Of a DNA stretch of 64,000 nt, positions 8,147-16,830 are shown piece by piece. The first letter of the stretch is position 1; every line of letters begins with the position of its first letter. The stretch is from positions 34,017 through 98,016 of the forward strand of contig NZ_FTNK01000019.1 of the NCBI RefSeq assembly GCF_900156375.1, given 5' to 3'. The notes under the pieces are model-generated. The model made no database searches, was not told the DNA's origin, and worked only from the letters and a program-made list of their open reading frames with translations. Position numbers and translations under genes: made by a program. The stretch comes from Paenibacillus macquariensis (GTDB taxonomy: Bacteria; Bacillota; Bacilli; Paenibacillales; Paenibacillaceae).

Positions 8147-9088
8147 TTAAATCTTAACCTCGCTATATTCAAGGCTTTCAATATACTTTTCACAGTCCAT
8201 TGCTGCCATACAGCCACTACCAGCTGCCGTAATCGCTTGTCTGTACTTCGTATCCTGAACATCACCACAAGCGAATACGCCTGGGATATTTGTCTCAGAT
8301 GTCCCTGGTGTCACAACAATATATCCATTCGCATCTGTTGTAATTTTCCCACCTAGAAATGCTGTATTCGGATGGTGACCGATCGCTACAAACACTCCAC
8401 TTGCTTCAATCAGTTCTTCTTCACCTGTCTGATTGTTGAGCACTTTAAGACCATTGACACCCTTCTCACCTGCAGATACTTCAAGTGGCGTACGATTCAG
8501 AGACCACTCTACTTTATCGTTAGCACGAACACGATCCTGCATAATTTTCGAAGCACGTAATTCTTCACGACGGTTAACTAGGGTTACTTTGGATGCGAAT
8601 CTAGTCAGGAAGTTGGCTTCCTCAAGTGCAGAATCACCGCCACCGATAACTACAATCTCTTTCCCACGGAAAAAGAATCCGTCGCACGTTGCACATGTAC
8701 TTACGCCACGTCCGATATTATCCTGCTCACCAGGAATACCTAGATACTTAGCTGTCGCTCCAGTGGAAAGAATAAGCGTTTCTGTCACTAATTCTCCGAT
8801 TCCCTCTACATTCAGCTTAAATGGACGATTCTCTAGCTCTACACTATTGACCCATCCTGTTCTGAACTCTGCACCGAAACGTTCGGCTTGTTTACGCATG
8901 TTATCCATCAATTCAGGACCCATAATACCATCAGGGAAGCCTGGGAAATTCTCAATTTCAGTCGTTGTAGTTAATTGTCCACCTGGTTGTGGTCCTTCAA
9001 TAACGAGTGGTTTCATATTCGCACGAGCCAAGTAAATGGCAGCGGTTAATCCTGCTGGACCTGTTCCAACAATAATAGATTTGTACAT
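8147..9088 (-). CDS. trxB: Thioredoxin reductase
   Basis: This 313-residue flavoprotein transfers electrons from NADPH through FAD to thioredoxin. It shows the FAD-binding VGTGPAGLTAAIYLARANM at the N-terminus, the redox pair Cys132-Ala-Thr-Cys135, the NADPH motif VIGGGDSALEEANFL, and the C-terminal FAD motif GVFACGDVQD. I start at the ATG at 9088, which has GGGGGAAG upstream, rather than at an earlier TTG. The family length is about 310-320 residues, which fits. A PerR-like box lies 56-70 bases upstream, and a glutaredoxin gene follows on the same strand. Confidence 0.97.
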   Translation of the reverse strand: MYKSIIVGTGPAGLTAAIYLARANMKPLVIEGPQPGGQLTTTTEIENFPGFPDGIMGPELMDNMRKQAERFGAEFRTGWVNSVELENRPFKLNVEGIGELVTETLILSTGATAKYLGIPGEQDNIGRGVSTCATCDGFFFRGKEIVVIGGGDSALEEANFLTRFASKVTLVNRREELRASKIMQDRVRANDKVEWSLNRTPLEVSAGEKGVNGLKVLNNQTGEEELIEASGVFVAIGHHPNTAFLGGKITTDANGYIVVTPGTSETNIPGVFACGDVQDTKYRQAITAAGSGCMAAMDCEKYIESLEYSEVKI

Positions 9089-9143
9089 ATAGGCTTCCCC
9101 CAATAAAATAATAGTGTGTGTAAAATATATTTCAAATTCTTAA

Positions 9144-9158
9144 TTATAATAATTATTA
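9144..9158 (-). promoter_or_regulatory. PerR/Fur-like box upstream of trxB
   Basis: TTATAATAATTATTA matches the PerR consensus TTATAATNATTATAA at 14 of 15 positions and the Fur 7-1-7 consensus at 13 of 15. It lies 56 bases before the trxB start. Peroxide or metal control of trxB is inferred. Confidence 0.55.
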
Positions 9159-9212
9159 TCTAGTAACTATTATGTTTCAAAAACACCAATATGTCAACAT
9201 ATTTGTTACAGA

Positions 9213-11174
9213 TCATCTGAGAAGTCGTAACCCATTCAGAATCACTAATATAGTGCTTCCCTCATGTCCTATCACGCCTAGCGGAAGAGCAATATCTCCT
9301 ATGAAGTTACTAATAATAAGAATTAGAATGATGCTGATCGAGAACACCATATTTTGCTTAATTACCCTTTGGGCACGTCGTGCAAGCTTGATGGTACTAG
9401 CAATCTCCTCAATGTTATCATTCATAAGAACGACATCTGCTACTTCTAAAGCTGTACCACTTCCGTTCATTCCCATACCGATCCCAACGGTTGCCGTAGC
9501 CAACGCTGGAGCATCATTAACGCCATCTCCTACCATAACCACATGCCCATATCTCACCCTTAATTCTTTGACATGGGCAACTTTCTCTTCCGGCTGAAGA
9601 TCTGCATAAATCCAATCTACACCAATCTGCTCACCAATGACTTGTGCTGTATCTCGGTGATCTCCCGTAAGCATAGCTACACGAATACCTAATGATTGCA
9701 GTGATTGCACAGTTCGTACCGCCTGTGGTCGTATCGTGTCCTGTAATGCGATCAACCCCGCTACTTGATCACCCTCCATTATAATAGATACGGTCTTCCC
9801 TTGCGCAATGAGGCGACTTCTCTGATCTATCCAGATCGAGTTCAATTTATCTGTAGAACCATCTAGAATATCACATTTGCCAATTCTCCACAGGCTTCCA
9901 TCGACCTCGGCAGACATTCCCCAACCCGTCAACGATTGAGCGTTATCAACAGCTTTCAATTGGAGTCCCTCTCCCTGTGCTTTTCGCAATATTGCCTTTG
10001 CAAGCGGATGTTCAGATAACTGTTCTACAGAGGCGCATATGGCAAGTAAATCATCACGTTCGTAACGCTCATCCACAATAAAATCTGTCACCTGTGGCGT
10101 TCCCATCGTCAATGTCCCTGTCTTATCAAAAGCTACCACAGATGTCAGCGCCATGTTCTCCACATGAGCTCCACCTTTAAAGAGAATCCCTTTACGTGCA
10201 CGATTGGAGATCGCCGATAACATAACTGGCATAATCGATGAGACTAATGCACATGGAGAGGCCACGACAAGGAACACCATAGCTTTATAGAATGCCATTC
10301 CAAAGCTCCATCCAAGCACGATAGGTAGTAGCACGATGATCGCTAACGTTACCGTAACTACAACACGTGCATAGAACGATTCAAATCGTTTAATAAAGCG
10401 CTGAGATTGAGGTACTTCACTTTCCGCTTCCTCGACAAGTCTGATGATTTTGGCAAACACCGTAGATTCAGCCGATTGTGTCGCTTCGACATACAATACA
10501 CCTTCGCCGTTGAGCGTACCGGCAAAGACAATATCCCCAGTCGTTCGATCGACAGGAATAGCTTCACCTGTGATAGATGCTTGATTAACCGCAGAGAATC
10601 CCCGTTGAATACAACCATCTGCTGGAACCAATTCGCCGGGCTTAACCAGAAACAAATCTCCAATCTGTAGCTCTTCAATATTTACCTGAATCATCTCACC
10701 ATTCTCAATCTTTAGAGCGGTCTCTGGTTTCAGTGCCATTAGCGAAGAAATATCTTTCTTACTCCGCTCCATGGTGTAACTCTCTAATGCGCCGCTTAAT
10801 GCAAATATAAAGATAAGCAAAGCACCCTCATTCCAGTAACCGATTGTAGCTGCACCCAATGCTGCGGCAATCATAAGTAGATTCACATCGAGTTCATGTT
10901 CCTTGACTAACGTATGAACCGCTTCTCGTGCTGTCGTCCATCCGCCTATTGCATAGGCTGCAACATACATAAGAACGGATAGGTATTCGGCCCAATGTCC
11001 GATTGACCATGCTAATAAAGTAAGCAATCCACTTCCTAATGCAGCAAGCATCTCCTTATTGCGCAGCATACTACGTAGATCAAATCTTCCCCTTTTATGA
11101 GGATTCGGCTGATTACCCATTTTCCGCGCAACAAACGGCACCTTCCTTGTTAAAACTTTCAGAGTATTGTCCAT
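9213..11174 (-). CDS. pfeT: P1B-4-type metal-efflux ATPase, PfeT/ZosA-like
   Basis: This 653-residue P-type ATPase has the actuator TGE (202-204), the membrane metal-site motif Ser-Pro-Cys (306-308), the phosphorylated Asp350 in DKTGT, GDGVNDAPA, and a last helix with HEGST. The SPC plus HEG(S/G)T pair marks subgroup P1B-4, known for Fe(II), Co(II) or Zn(II) export; B. subtilis PfeT (ZosA) exports Fe(II). There is no N-terminal heavy-metal domain, as usual for the subgroup. The ATG at 11174 follows AAAGGTG. A Fur-like box lies upstream, which favours iron over cobalt or zinc, but this is inference. Confidence 0.85.
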   Translation of the reverse strand: MDNTLKVLTRKVPFVARKMGNQPNPHKRGRFDLRSMLRNKEMLAALGSGLLTLLAWSIGHWAEYLSVLMYVAAYAIGGWTTAREAVHTLVKEHELDVNLLMIAAALGAATIGYWNEGALLIFIFALSGALESYTMERSKKDISSLMALKPETALKIENGEMIQVNIEELQIGDLFLVKPGELVPADGCIQRGFSAVNQASITGEAIPVDRTTGDIVFAGTLNGEGVLYVEATQSAESTVFAKIIRLVEEAESEVPQSQRFIKRFESFYARVVVTVTLAIIVLLPIVLGWSFGMAFYKAMVFLVVASPCALVSSIMPVMLSAISNRARKGILFKGGAHVENMALTSVVAFDKTGTLTMGTPQVTDFIVDERYERDDLLAICASVEQLSEHPLAKAILRKAQGEGLQLKAVDNAQSLTGWGMSAEVDGSLWRIGKCDILDGSTDKLNSIWIDQRSRLIAQGKTVSIIMEGDQVAGLIALQDTIRPQAVRTVQSLQSLGIRVAMLTGDHRDTAQVIGEQIGVDWIYADLQPEEKVAHVKELRVRYGHVVMVGDGVNDAPALATATVGIGMGMNGSGTALEVADVVLMNDNIEEIASTIKLARRAQRVIKQNMVFSISIILILIISNFIGDIALPLGVIGHEGSTILVILNGLRLLR

Positions 11175-11230
11175 ATTAATCACCTTTCACTTGAGAATGA
11201 ATTGCATTATTATCTCCCTAAAAATGACAC

Positions 11231-11258
11231 ATGCTGCTCCGGGTATCCGGAGCAGCAT
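11231..11258 (-). promoter_or_regulatory. Hairpin in the pfeT 5' leader
   Basis: ATGCTGCTCCGG and CCGGAGCAGCAT form a 12-bp GC-rich stem with a 4-base loop. On the minus strand a T5 run follows only eight bases later, so it is terminator-like but not canonical. It sits between the Fur-like box and the pfeT start. Confidence 0.6.
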
Positions 11259-11265
11259 GGTAAAT

Positions 11266-11284
11266 GAGAATGAAAATCATTTCT
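11266..11284 (-). promoter_or_regulatory. Fur-like box upstream of pfeT
   Basis: GAGAATGAAAATCATTTCT matches the 19-bp Fur consensus GATAATGATAATCATTATC at about 14-15 positions, including the AATGA and AATCATT cores. It lies about 100 bases before the pfeT start codon. Confidence 0.55.
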
Positions 11285-11430
11285 TGTACACATACAATTA
11301 TTTTTCCCTATGGCAACTTTATAGCTGTATTATATTCCTTTATAGATGCCAAGTAAATAGGCAACATTCTACGCTCGCAAGAAGCAGTAATATATCCATG
11401 TAACATAAATTTGTTCATATGTTCTAAAAA

Positions 11431-11477
11431 ACCTGAAGTTGATCAACGTGTCACAGACAACGTTCTCACCTTCAGGT
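11431..11477 (-). terminator. Terminator of the PPDK-like gene
   Basis: ACCTGAAG and CTTCAGGT bound a hairpin followed on the minus strand by a T-rich tract, 14 bases after the stop codon. Confidence 0.7.
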
Positions 11478-11490
11478 CCCTCTTATAGAT

Positions 11491-12693
11491 CTATAAATGA
11501 ATTCCTATCACTTTCACCATTAATTCAAATTGTGCCGCAGCTATGCGCATAACCGGTACTTCCTGAGGATCACAACTAATCTGATCCATTCCGAGAGCAT
11601 AGATCGCAGGAAGATCCCCACTCGTTAAATGCCCTACGGCTCTAATATGAATACACGGATGAATCTGCCGAATATGATGAAAGATTCCTATGTTTGTTGA
11701 ATCAACCAGAGAGGTCCCTTGTCTTTCGTCCCATTCCACTACCAATAAGTTCGTAACACGTGCCAGATCTGACGCAATGGCTGATCGGATATTCCAAGGG
11801 ATTAATGCCCCTACTCTATATTTAATTGAACGGCGCATATGTCCGAGTGTCTGTTCTGCAACTTGATCAATGAAATAAATACCATTCGCAAATTGTTCCG
11901 CACTAGCTGGATGTGTCACTAATATATCCACGTTACAATCGATTCCCTGTTGTTCACACACGCGCATCGCCCGAAATAAAGCTTCGATCTGAATATCTTG
12001 AATACCAACAGAAGAATACGAGTAGGTTGGGAAATTGAATGTCGGCATCAAGCTTATTGACACGGGTACACCCTGAAGTTCATGCAATATCGATTCCCAC
12101 TGTTCTTGAAGCAGACATAATAATCGTCGTTGCAGAGGCTCAGCGATTCTCTCATCATTTATCCATCCGTTGGGAACAATGCTCTTTAAGTGTTCTACCT
12201 TCAATAATTCTTCACAACGTACTAATCCTAACCCACTAACGCCCCTGAATTTCCCTACCCACATCTCCTTCAGAGTTATCCCTTCAGTAAATACCTTCAA
12301 CCTTCTTACTTGATCACTCCATATGAGTAACTTCTGAAAGGGCGACATGTCTTCATAACCTTGATCAGAATTGACGATATCTCCTACAATCGTACGAATG
12401 CAATCAGTATCTATACACATTATTGCTTCTTCCCGAGATATAGTTCCTATCTCAACGAGCTCAACAAGTGAGCGCATCTCGGATAATGAACTTGCTTTGA
12501 CAGCTAGATGATCAGCAAGTGTACTGTAAAGGTCCCCTTCACTTCGGAACAAATCATCGACTTGCACCCAACCCTGTTCATTCTCAGCCACAGCTTGCTC
12601 CTGACCACTTAGGGAGTATAGCGCTTTCATATTGCCGATACTTGAACATCCTGTTGTTCCCCTGTAAGGATAGTGATCCTCTTTACCGTTCAT
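11491..12693 (-). CDS. Degenerate pyruvate-phosphate-dikinase-like barrel protein
   Basis: This 400-residue protein aligns by eye with only the C-terminal half of PPDK (full length about 880). Matching blocks, in order, are EIGTISREEAIMCID (PPDK EGLISKEEALLRVDP), GVSGLGLVRCEELL (GAQGIGLTRTEHMF), YRVGALIPWNIRSAIASDLA (YKVGTMIEVPRAALTADEIA) and GMDQISCDPQEVPVMRIAAA ([20 protein letters not shown]). The SFGTNDLTQ motif is replaced by VVEWDERQG, and the catalytic CGEHGG has become VGHLTSG, so the general-acid Cys is gone. The ATP-grasp and phospho-His domains are absent. Catalysis of the PPDK reaction is therefore unlikely; a regulatory or binding role is possible. I start at the ATG at 12693, nine bases after AGAGGGTGG. 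It is monocistronic. Confidence 0.75.
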   Translation of the reverse strand: MNGKEDHYPYRGTTGCSSIGNMKALYSLSGQEQAVAENEQGWVQVDDLFRSEGDLYSTLADHLAVKASSLSEMRSLVELVEIGTISREEAIMCIDTDCIRTIVGDIVNSDQGYEDMSPFQKLLIWSDQVRRLKVFTEGITLKEMWVGKFRGVSGLGLVRCEELLKVEHLKSIVPNGWINDERIAEPLQRRLLCLLQEQWESILHELQGVPVSISLMPTFNFPTYSYSSVGIQDIQIEALFRAMRVCEQQGIDCNVDILVTHPASAEQFANGIYFIDQVAEQTLGHMRRSIKYRVGALIPWNIRSAIASDLARVTNLLVVEWDERQGTSLVDSTNIGIFHHIRQIHPCIHIRAVGHLTSGDLPAIYALGMDQISCDPQEVPVMRIAAAQFELMVKVIGIHL

Positions 12694-12796
12694 AATCGCT
12701 GTCCACCCTCTTTTCACATCGAAATAACGAACATACATAAGCGTATTAAGCCAATATTAAAAATATACAGCCATTCCCCATTTATACATAAAAAAA

Positions 12797-12832
12797 GGCA
12801 CTTCCCACTCCTTCCGGAGAGGAAAAGCGCCA
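12797..12832 (-). terminator. Terminator of metY
   Basis: An imperfect hairpin (GGCGCTTTTCCTCTCC with GGAGTGGGAAGTGCC) is followed on the minus strand by T6. Confidence 0.7.
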
Positions 12833-12892
12833 ACATATATGAATTAATTTCTATGAATGAACACCAGACTGCATTGCCTAAGTGACACTCAC

Positions 12893-14185
12893 TTATTTCT
12901 GGCTAGCTTGAATGGCCTGTTCCAAATCATTCAGAATATCATTAATATTTTCTGTTCCAACGGACAAACGAATCATTTCTGGCTTAACACCAGCTGCTAC
13001 TTGTTCTTGCTCAGACAATTGTTGGTGTGTCGTACTTGCAGGGTGGATGATCAGTGACTTCGAATCTCCTACATTCGCCAGATGGGAGAATAGTTTTACA
13101 TTCTCGATTAATCTACGACCCGCTTCTGTACCACCCTTAATTCCAAATGTTAGGATTGCGCCTTGACCTTTAGGTAAATATTTCTTAGAGAGTTCATGTG
13201 AAGGATGACTTTCAAGTCCTGCGTAGCTGACCCATGATACGTCAGCATGATTCTCTAAATATTGCGCTACCTTAAGCGCATTCTCACTATGACGTTCCAT
13301 ACGTAAATGAAGCGTCTCAAGACCCTGTACCAACAACCAAGAATTGAATGGGGATATCGAAGAACCCAAGTCTCTTAGCAATTGAACACGAGCTTTGATA
13401 ATATAAGCAATAGGACCTACAGCTTCTGTATAGACTACGCCATTATAGCTTGGGTCTGGTTCAGTAAGACCTGGAAATTTACCACTAGCTTTCCAATCGA
13501 ATTTACCAGCGTCAACAATGACACCACCAATAGATGTACCATGACCTCCAATAAATTTCGTTGCTGAGTGAACAACAATATCGGCGCCATGTTCAATTGG
13601 ACGTAGCAAGTAAGGACTCGGGAATGTATTATCAACGATCAGCGGAAGACCATGTTCATGAGCGATGTTCGCAACTGCTTCTACATCAAGGATATTTCCT
13701 TGAGGATTACCTACCGTCTCTGCGTAAAGAGCCTTGGTCTTATCCGTAATCGCTGCACGAAAGTTCTCTGGATCATTAGAATCTACAAAATGAACCTTGA
13801 TTCCCAATTTCGCTAATGTATTAGCAAATAGATTATACGTTCCTCCATATAGACTAGACGAAGAAACGATCTCATCACCTGCTCCAGCAATGTTAAGAAT
13901 CGAGAATGTAATCGCTGCTTGACCCGATGCTGTAGCTAATGCACCTGCGCCGCCTTCTAGAGCAGCAATCCGTTGCTCGAACACGTCCGTTGTAGGATTC
14001 ATGATTCGAGTATAAATATTACCGAACTCCTTAAGCGCGAATAAATTCGCAGCATGTTCACTATCATGGAATCCATAAGATGTCGTCTGGTACAATGGAA
14101 CTGCACGCGATAACGTAGTAGGGTCAATCTGCTGGCCAGCATGAACTGCCAAGGTTTCAAACGATAAGCTTTTTTCTTCGGACAT
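12893..14185 (-). CDS. metY: O-acetylhomoserine sulfhydrylase (aminocarboxypropyltransferase)
   Basis: This 430-residue PLP enzyme joins O-acetylhomoserine with sulfide to give homocysteine in methionine synthesis. The start MSEEKSLSFETLAVHAGQQ at 14185 follows GGGAGG. Family hallmarks are VPLYQTTSYGF, YTRIMNPTTDVFEQRIAALE, the substrate-binding SSSLYGGTYNLF, and the PLP lysine in HSATKFIGGHGTSIGG. The length of about 430 residues and the long insertion after the PLP lysine distinguish MetY from the shorter (about 380) cystathionine synthase/lyase group. It is monocistronic, and I see no SAM riboswitch or T-box in its leader, which is unusual for a methionine gene in this group. Confidence 0.95.
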   Translation of the reverse strand: MSEEKSLSFETLAVHAGQQIDPTTLSRAVPLYQTTSYGFHDSEHAANLFALKEFGNIYTRIMNPTTDVFEQRIAALEGGAGALATASGQAAITFSILNIAGAGDEIVSSSSLYGGTYNLFANTLAKLGIKVHFVDSNDPENFRAAITDKTKALYAETVGNPQGNILDVEAVANIAHEHGLPLIVDNTFPSPYLLRPIEHGADIVVHSATKFIGGHGTSIGGVIVDAGKFDWKASGKFPGLTEPDPSYNGVVYTEAVGPIAYIIKARVQLLRDLGSSISPFNSWLLVQGLETLHLRMERHSENALKVAQYLENHADVSWVSYAGLESHPSHELSKKYLPKGQGAILTFGIKGGTEAGRRLIENVKLFSHLANVGDSKSLIIHPASTTHQQLSEQEQVAAGVKPEMIRLSVGTENINDILNDLEQAIQASQK

Positions 14186-14357
14186 GATGAATCCTCCCTT
14201 ATCTATCATAGTAATGATGGTATAATACACTTACTGTACACTTCCACATTTTCTCATAAATAAGTAGATTTGAACAGACAAATTCATACTAAACACATCA
14301 GATAAACTTAGATTATTCTTTCCATACAATAAGCTACATCACATTCGCAAAACAAAA

Positions 14358-14395
14358 AAACTGGCTTCCTTCTCATATGAGCAGGAAAACAGTTT
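14358..14395 (-). terminator. Terminator of deoC
   Basis: AAACTG...CAGTTT with an inner CTCATATGAG stem-loop is followed on the minus strand by T7, 27 bases past the deoC stop. Confidence 0.85.
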
Positions 14396-14421
14396 AATTT
14401 TGTACACTGTACATCCAAATA

Positions 14422-15099
14422 TTAATAACTTCCTTGCGATTGTTCTCCGTTAGCGATAGCTACGCCCCCGCTTGTACCAATTCTCGTTGCACCAGCTTGT
14501 ATCATGATTTGCGCATCTTCAGCACTTCTCACACCACCTGATGCCTTAACACCTATATCAGGGCCTACCGTAGCACGCATCAATGCGATATCTTCTTTTG
14601 TCGCTCCACCTGTAGAAAAACCTGTAGAGGTTTTGACATAATCAGCACCCGCTTTAACAGCTAACTTACAGGCACGTACCTTCTCTTCATCCGAAAGCAA
14701 ACAGGTCTCAATGATGACCTTCGTCAGTGCTTTTCCATTCGCCGCTTGAACAACCGCCGCAATATCTCGTTCCACTAATGCATCATCGTTACTTTTTAAA
14801 GCGCCAATGTTAATCACCATATCCACTTCACCTGCGCCATTTGCGATCGCATTGGATGTTTCGAACTCCTTAACCTCAGGTGTAGAAGCGCCCAGTGGAA
14901 ACCCAATGACTGTGCATACTTTCACTTCAGGTGTATCCTTCAATATGGCATGAGCGGTTGCAACCCACGTCGGGTTCACACACACGGAAGCAAAGTTGTG
15001 AATTTTGGCCTCTTCAGCTAATTTCTGAATATCTTCCTTCTTTGCATCAGGCTTTAATAACGTATGGTCAATCATTCTTGAAATAGATTGTTGGTTCAT
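14422..15099 (-). CDS. deoC: Deoxyribose-phosphate aldolase
   Basis: This 225-residue TIM-barrel aldolase cleaves 2-deoxyribose 5-phosphate to glyceraldehyde 3-phosphate and acetaldehyde in deoxynucleoside breakdown. It shows IDHTLLKPDA at the N-terminus, CTVIGFPLGA, EVDMVINIGALKS, the Schiff-base lysine in YVKTSTGFSTGGAT and VKASGGVRS. AGGAGG stands eight bases before the ATG. Length matches the Bacillus enzyme. It stands alone here, although deoD lies 37 kb away in the same window. Confidence 0.97.
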   Translation of the reverse strand: MNQQSISRMIDHTLLKPDAKKEDIQKLAEEAKIHNFASVCVNPTWVATAHAILKDTPEVKVCTVIGFPLGASTPEVKEFETSNAIANGAGEVDMVINIGALKSNDDALVERDIAAVVQAANGKALTKVIIETCLLSDEEKVRACKLAVKAGADYVKTSTGFSTGGATKEDIALMRATVGPDIGVKASGGVRSAEDAQIMIQAGATRIGTSGGVAIANGEQSQGSY

Positions 15100-15174
15100 A
15101 ATTAAAGCCTCCTATAGTTTCACCATTATTCTTGTCCTTCAAATACCCTCTATATTATGTACCAATAAACGAAA

Positions 15175-15202
15175 ATACCCTCTATCCATAGGATAGGGGT
15201 AT
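15175..15202 (-). terminator. Terminator of the thioredoxin-like gene
   Basis: ATACCC-CTATCC pairs with GGATAG-GGGTAT around an ATA loop; a short T tract follows on the minus strand. The 12-mer AATACCCTCTAT also occurs once about 23 bases upstream. Confidence 0.7.
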
Positions 15203-15222
15203 CATATATCTAGACGTTAAGC

Positions 15223-15540
15223 TTACTCAATTGAATCTAAATATTCTGTGATCTGAGTCGGAGTTTTGGCGAATTTACTATGTAAGTGCGCCTTCTTCTC
15301 GCCATTTCGGTACACTAACAAGCTTGGAATTCCACGAACATCATTTTCTTCAGAAATATTAGGGAATTGTTCAACATCCAGTGCATAGAACTTTTTGTCG
15401 GGATTATTCTCAATAATGCCGTCCATAAATTTATCTAGCGTTTTACAATCTGGGCACCACGTTGCATCATATTTAATGACAGTCCATTCATCACCTTGTG
15501 TCAGTTGACGGTACTGTTCTTCTGTTTGGATTCTTTCCAT
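15223..15540 (-). CDS. Thioredoxin-family protein (CPDC)
   Basis: This 105-residue cytosolic thioredoxin-fold protein has the active site Trp28-Cys29-Pro-Asp-Cys32, the DVEQFPNISEENDVRGIPSLLVY strand-loop with the cis-proline, and no signal peptide. The CPDC centre differs from the CGPC of the main thioredoxin and occurs in YtpP-like proteins. Its likely role is reduction of protein or bacillithiol disulfides, but the partner is unknown. GGGGGAGC precedes the ATG. It is monocistronic with its own terminator. Confidence 0.88.
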   Translation of the reverse strand: MERIQTEEQYRQLTQGDEWTVIKYDATWCPDCKTLDKFMDGIIENNPDKKFYALDVEQFPNISEENDVRGIPSLLVYRNGEKKAHLHSKFAKTPTQITEYLDSIE

Positions 15541-15722
15541 TTTGTCGCTCCCCCTAAGTATGAATCATTTTATTATGAATTATGCAATGACAAATTTCAC
15601 ATGATCACAACATATTTACTTTATCATACCGATTATTTATCCTTTTGCAAACTCAGTATGCTCCATAACGATAAATCCCAACCCAACTCTTTGGCTTTCT
15701 ACTCATTTTAGAGCACACAAAA

Positions 15723-15760
15723 AAGCGTAATCACACCCTGAAAGGGCTATGACTACGCTT
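15723..15760 (-). terminator. Terminator of ppaC
   Basis: AAGCGTA and TACGCTT bound an imperfect hairpin followed on the minus strand by T6. Confidence 0.78.
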
Positions 15761-15774
15761 CTTCTTCTTTTTGC

Positions 15775-16707
15775 TTACAATTTATTTAAAATTTCAGTTA
15801 ACACAGGTACAACTTGTAATTTTCGTGATACGACACCTTTAAGTAAGGCTTTGTTATCAACCAATTGGACATCATACGCTTGTTCAACCGCATGTGCTAC
15901 ACTTCCGATTGCTAATGCTACGGAATCGTTATTAAGAATATCTGTAACAACAAATACGAATAGATCCAAGCCCTTCTCAGACACTACACTAGCTAGCGCA
16001 ACTTCTAATTCAGCTTGACGCACCAATACATCATTTGTATCCACCGCATTGACTTGAGCGATCTCAACTTTGTAGTTACCCATTTGAAATTCTTTCGCAT
16101 CAAGTGAGATTAATTCTTGGATTGTCTTTTCACTAAGATCTGCACCTGCTTTAAGCATTTCCAGACCATACGTTTCCAAGTTCACACCAGCAATTTCAGC
16201 TAGTTCTTTCGCTGCTGTTACATCTTCATCTGTGCAAGTTGGGGATTTCAAGAGTAAGGAATCTGAAATAATAGCAGATAACATTAATCCTGCGATTTCC
16301 TTACGGATCGCTACACCCTTTTCTTTGTACATTTTATTTAAAATGGTTGCTGTACAGCCTACTGGCTCTGCACGGTAATATAAAGGATGACTCGTCTCAA
16401 AGTTCGCAATACGATGGTGATCGATAACTTCAATTACACGAACATTATCAATATCACCAACACTTTGCTGGCGCTCGTTATGATCTACTAGAATAACTTC
16501 TTCTACTTCATTAGATACCGTCTCAACAAGGCGAGGTGCTTCCACATTGAACTGATTGAGTGCATATTGTGTTTCGCCATTAATCGTACCCAAGCGTACG
16601 GGTTCCGCATCTACACCTAATGCTTTCTTTAGTTCAGCATAGGCAATTGCCGAGCAAATTGTATCTGTGTCTGGATTTTTGTGTCCAAAAATAAGAACCT
16701 TCGTCAT
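15775..16707 (-). CDS. ppaC: Manganese-dependent inorganic pyrophosphatase
   Basis: This 310-residue family II pyrophosphatase of the DHH superfamily hydrolyses pyrophosphate to phosphate. It shows the metal-binding GHKNPDTDTICSAIAY at the N-terminus, VDHNE, the DHH motif in VIEVIDHHRIANFE, and the C-terminal substrate-binding SRKLQVVP. The start MTKVLIFGHKNPD at 16707 follows GGGAGAG; an upstream in-frame extension lacks a site. Length matches B. subtilis PpaC (309). It is monocistronic. Confidence 0.97.
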   Translation of the reverse strand: MTKVLIFGHKNPDTDTICSAIAYAELKKALGVDAEPVRLGTINGETQYALNQFNVEAPRLVETVSNEVEEVILVDHNERQQSVGDIDNVRVIEVIDHHRIANFETSHPLYYRAEPVGCTATILNKMYKEKGVAIRKEIAGLMLSAIISDSLLLKSPTCTDEDVTAAKELAEIAGVNLETYGLEMLKAGADLSEKTIQELISLDAKEFQMGNYKVEIAQVNAVDTNDVLVRQAELEVALASVVSEKGLDLFVFVVTDILNNDSVALAIGSVAHAVEQAYDVQLVDNKALLKGVVSRKLQVVPVLTEILNKL

Positions 16708-16830
16708 AATAATTATTCTCTCCCTCTCGTGGTCAATATAAGAATATGCAAGCATGATTGTCCTGTTATTTAATTATAACTTCAAATCCTTCTTAATCCA
16801 ATTCCTTTACAGTGAATAATTTAAAAATAG

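Noticed and set aside
8433..9035. A 200-codon plus-strand frame opposite trxB
   Set aside because: It is the antisense shadow of a clear, complete trxB gene, has no ribosome binding site and shows the Ser/Pro/Arg-rich composition typical of such shadows.
12893..14400. SAM riboswitch or T-box upstream of metY
   Set aside because: I looked for the conserved core words of both in the 150-base leader and found none.
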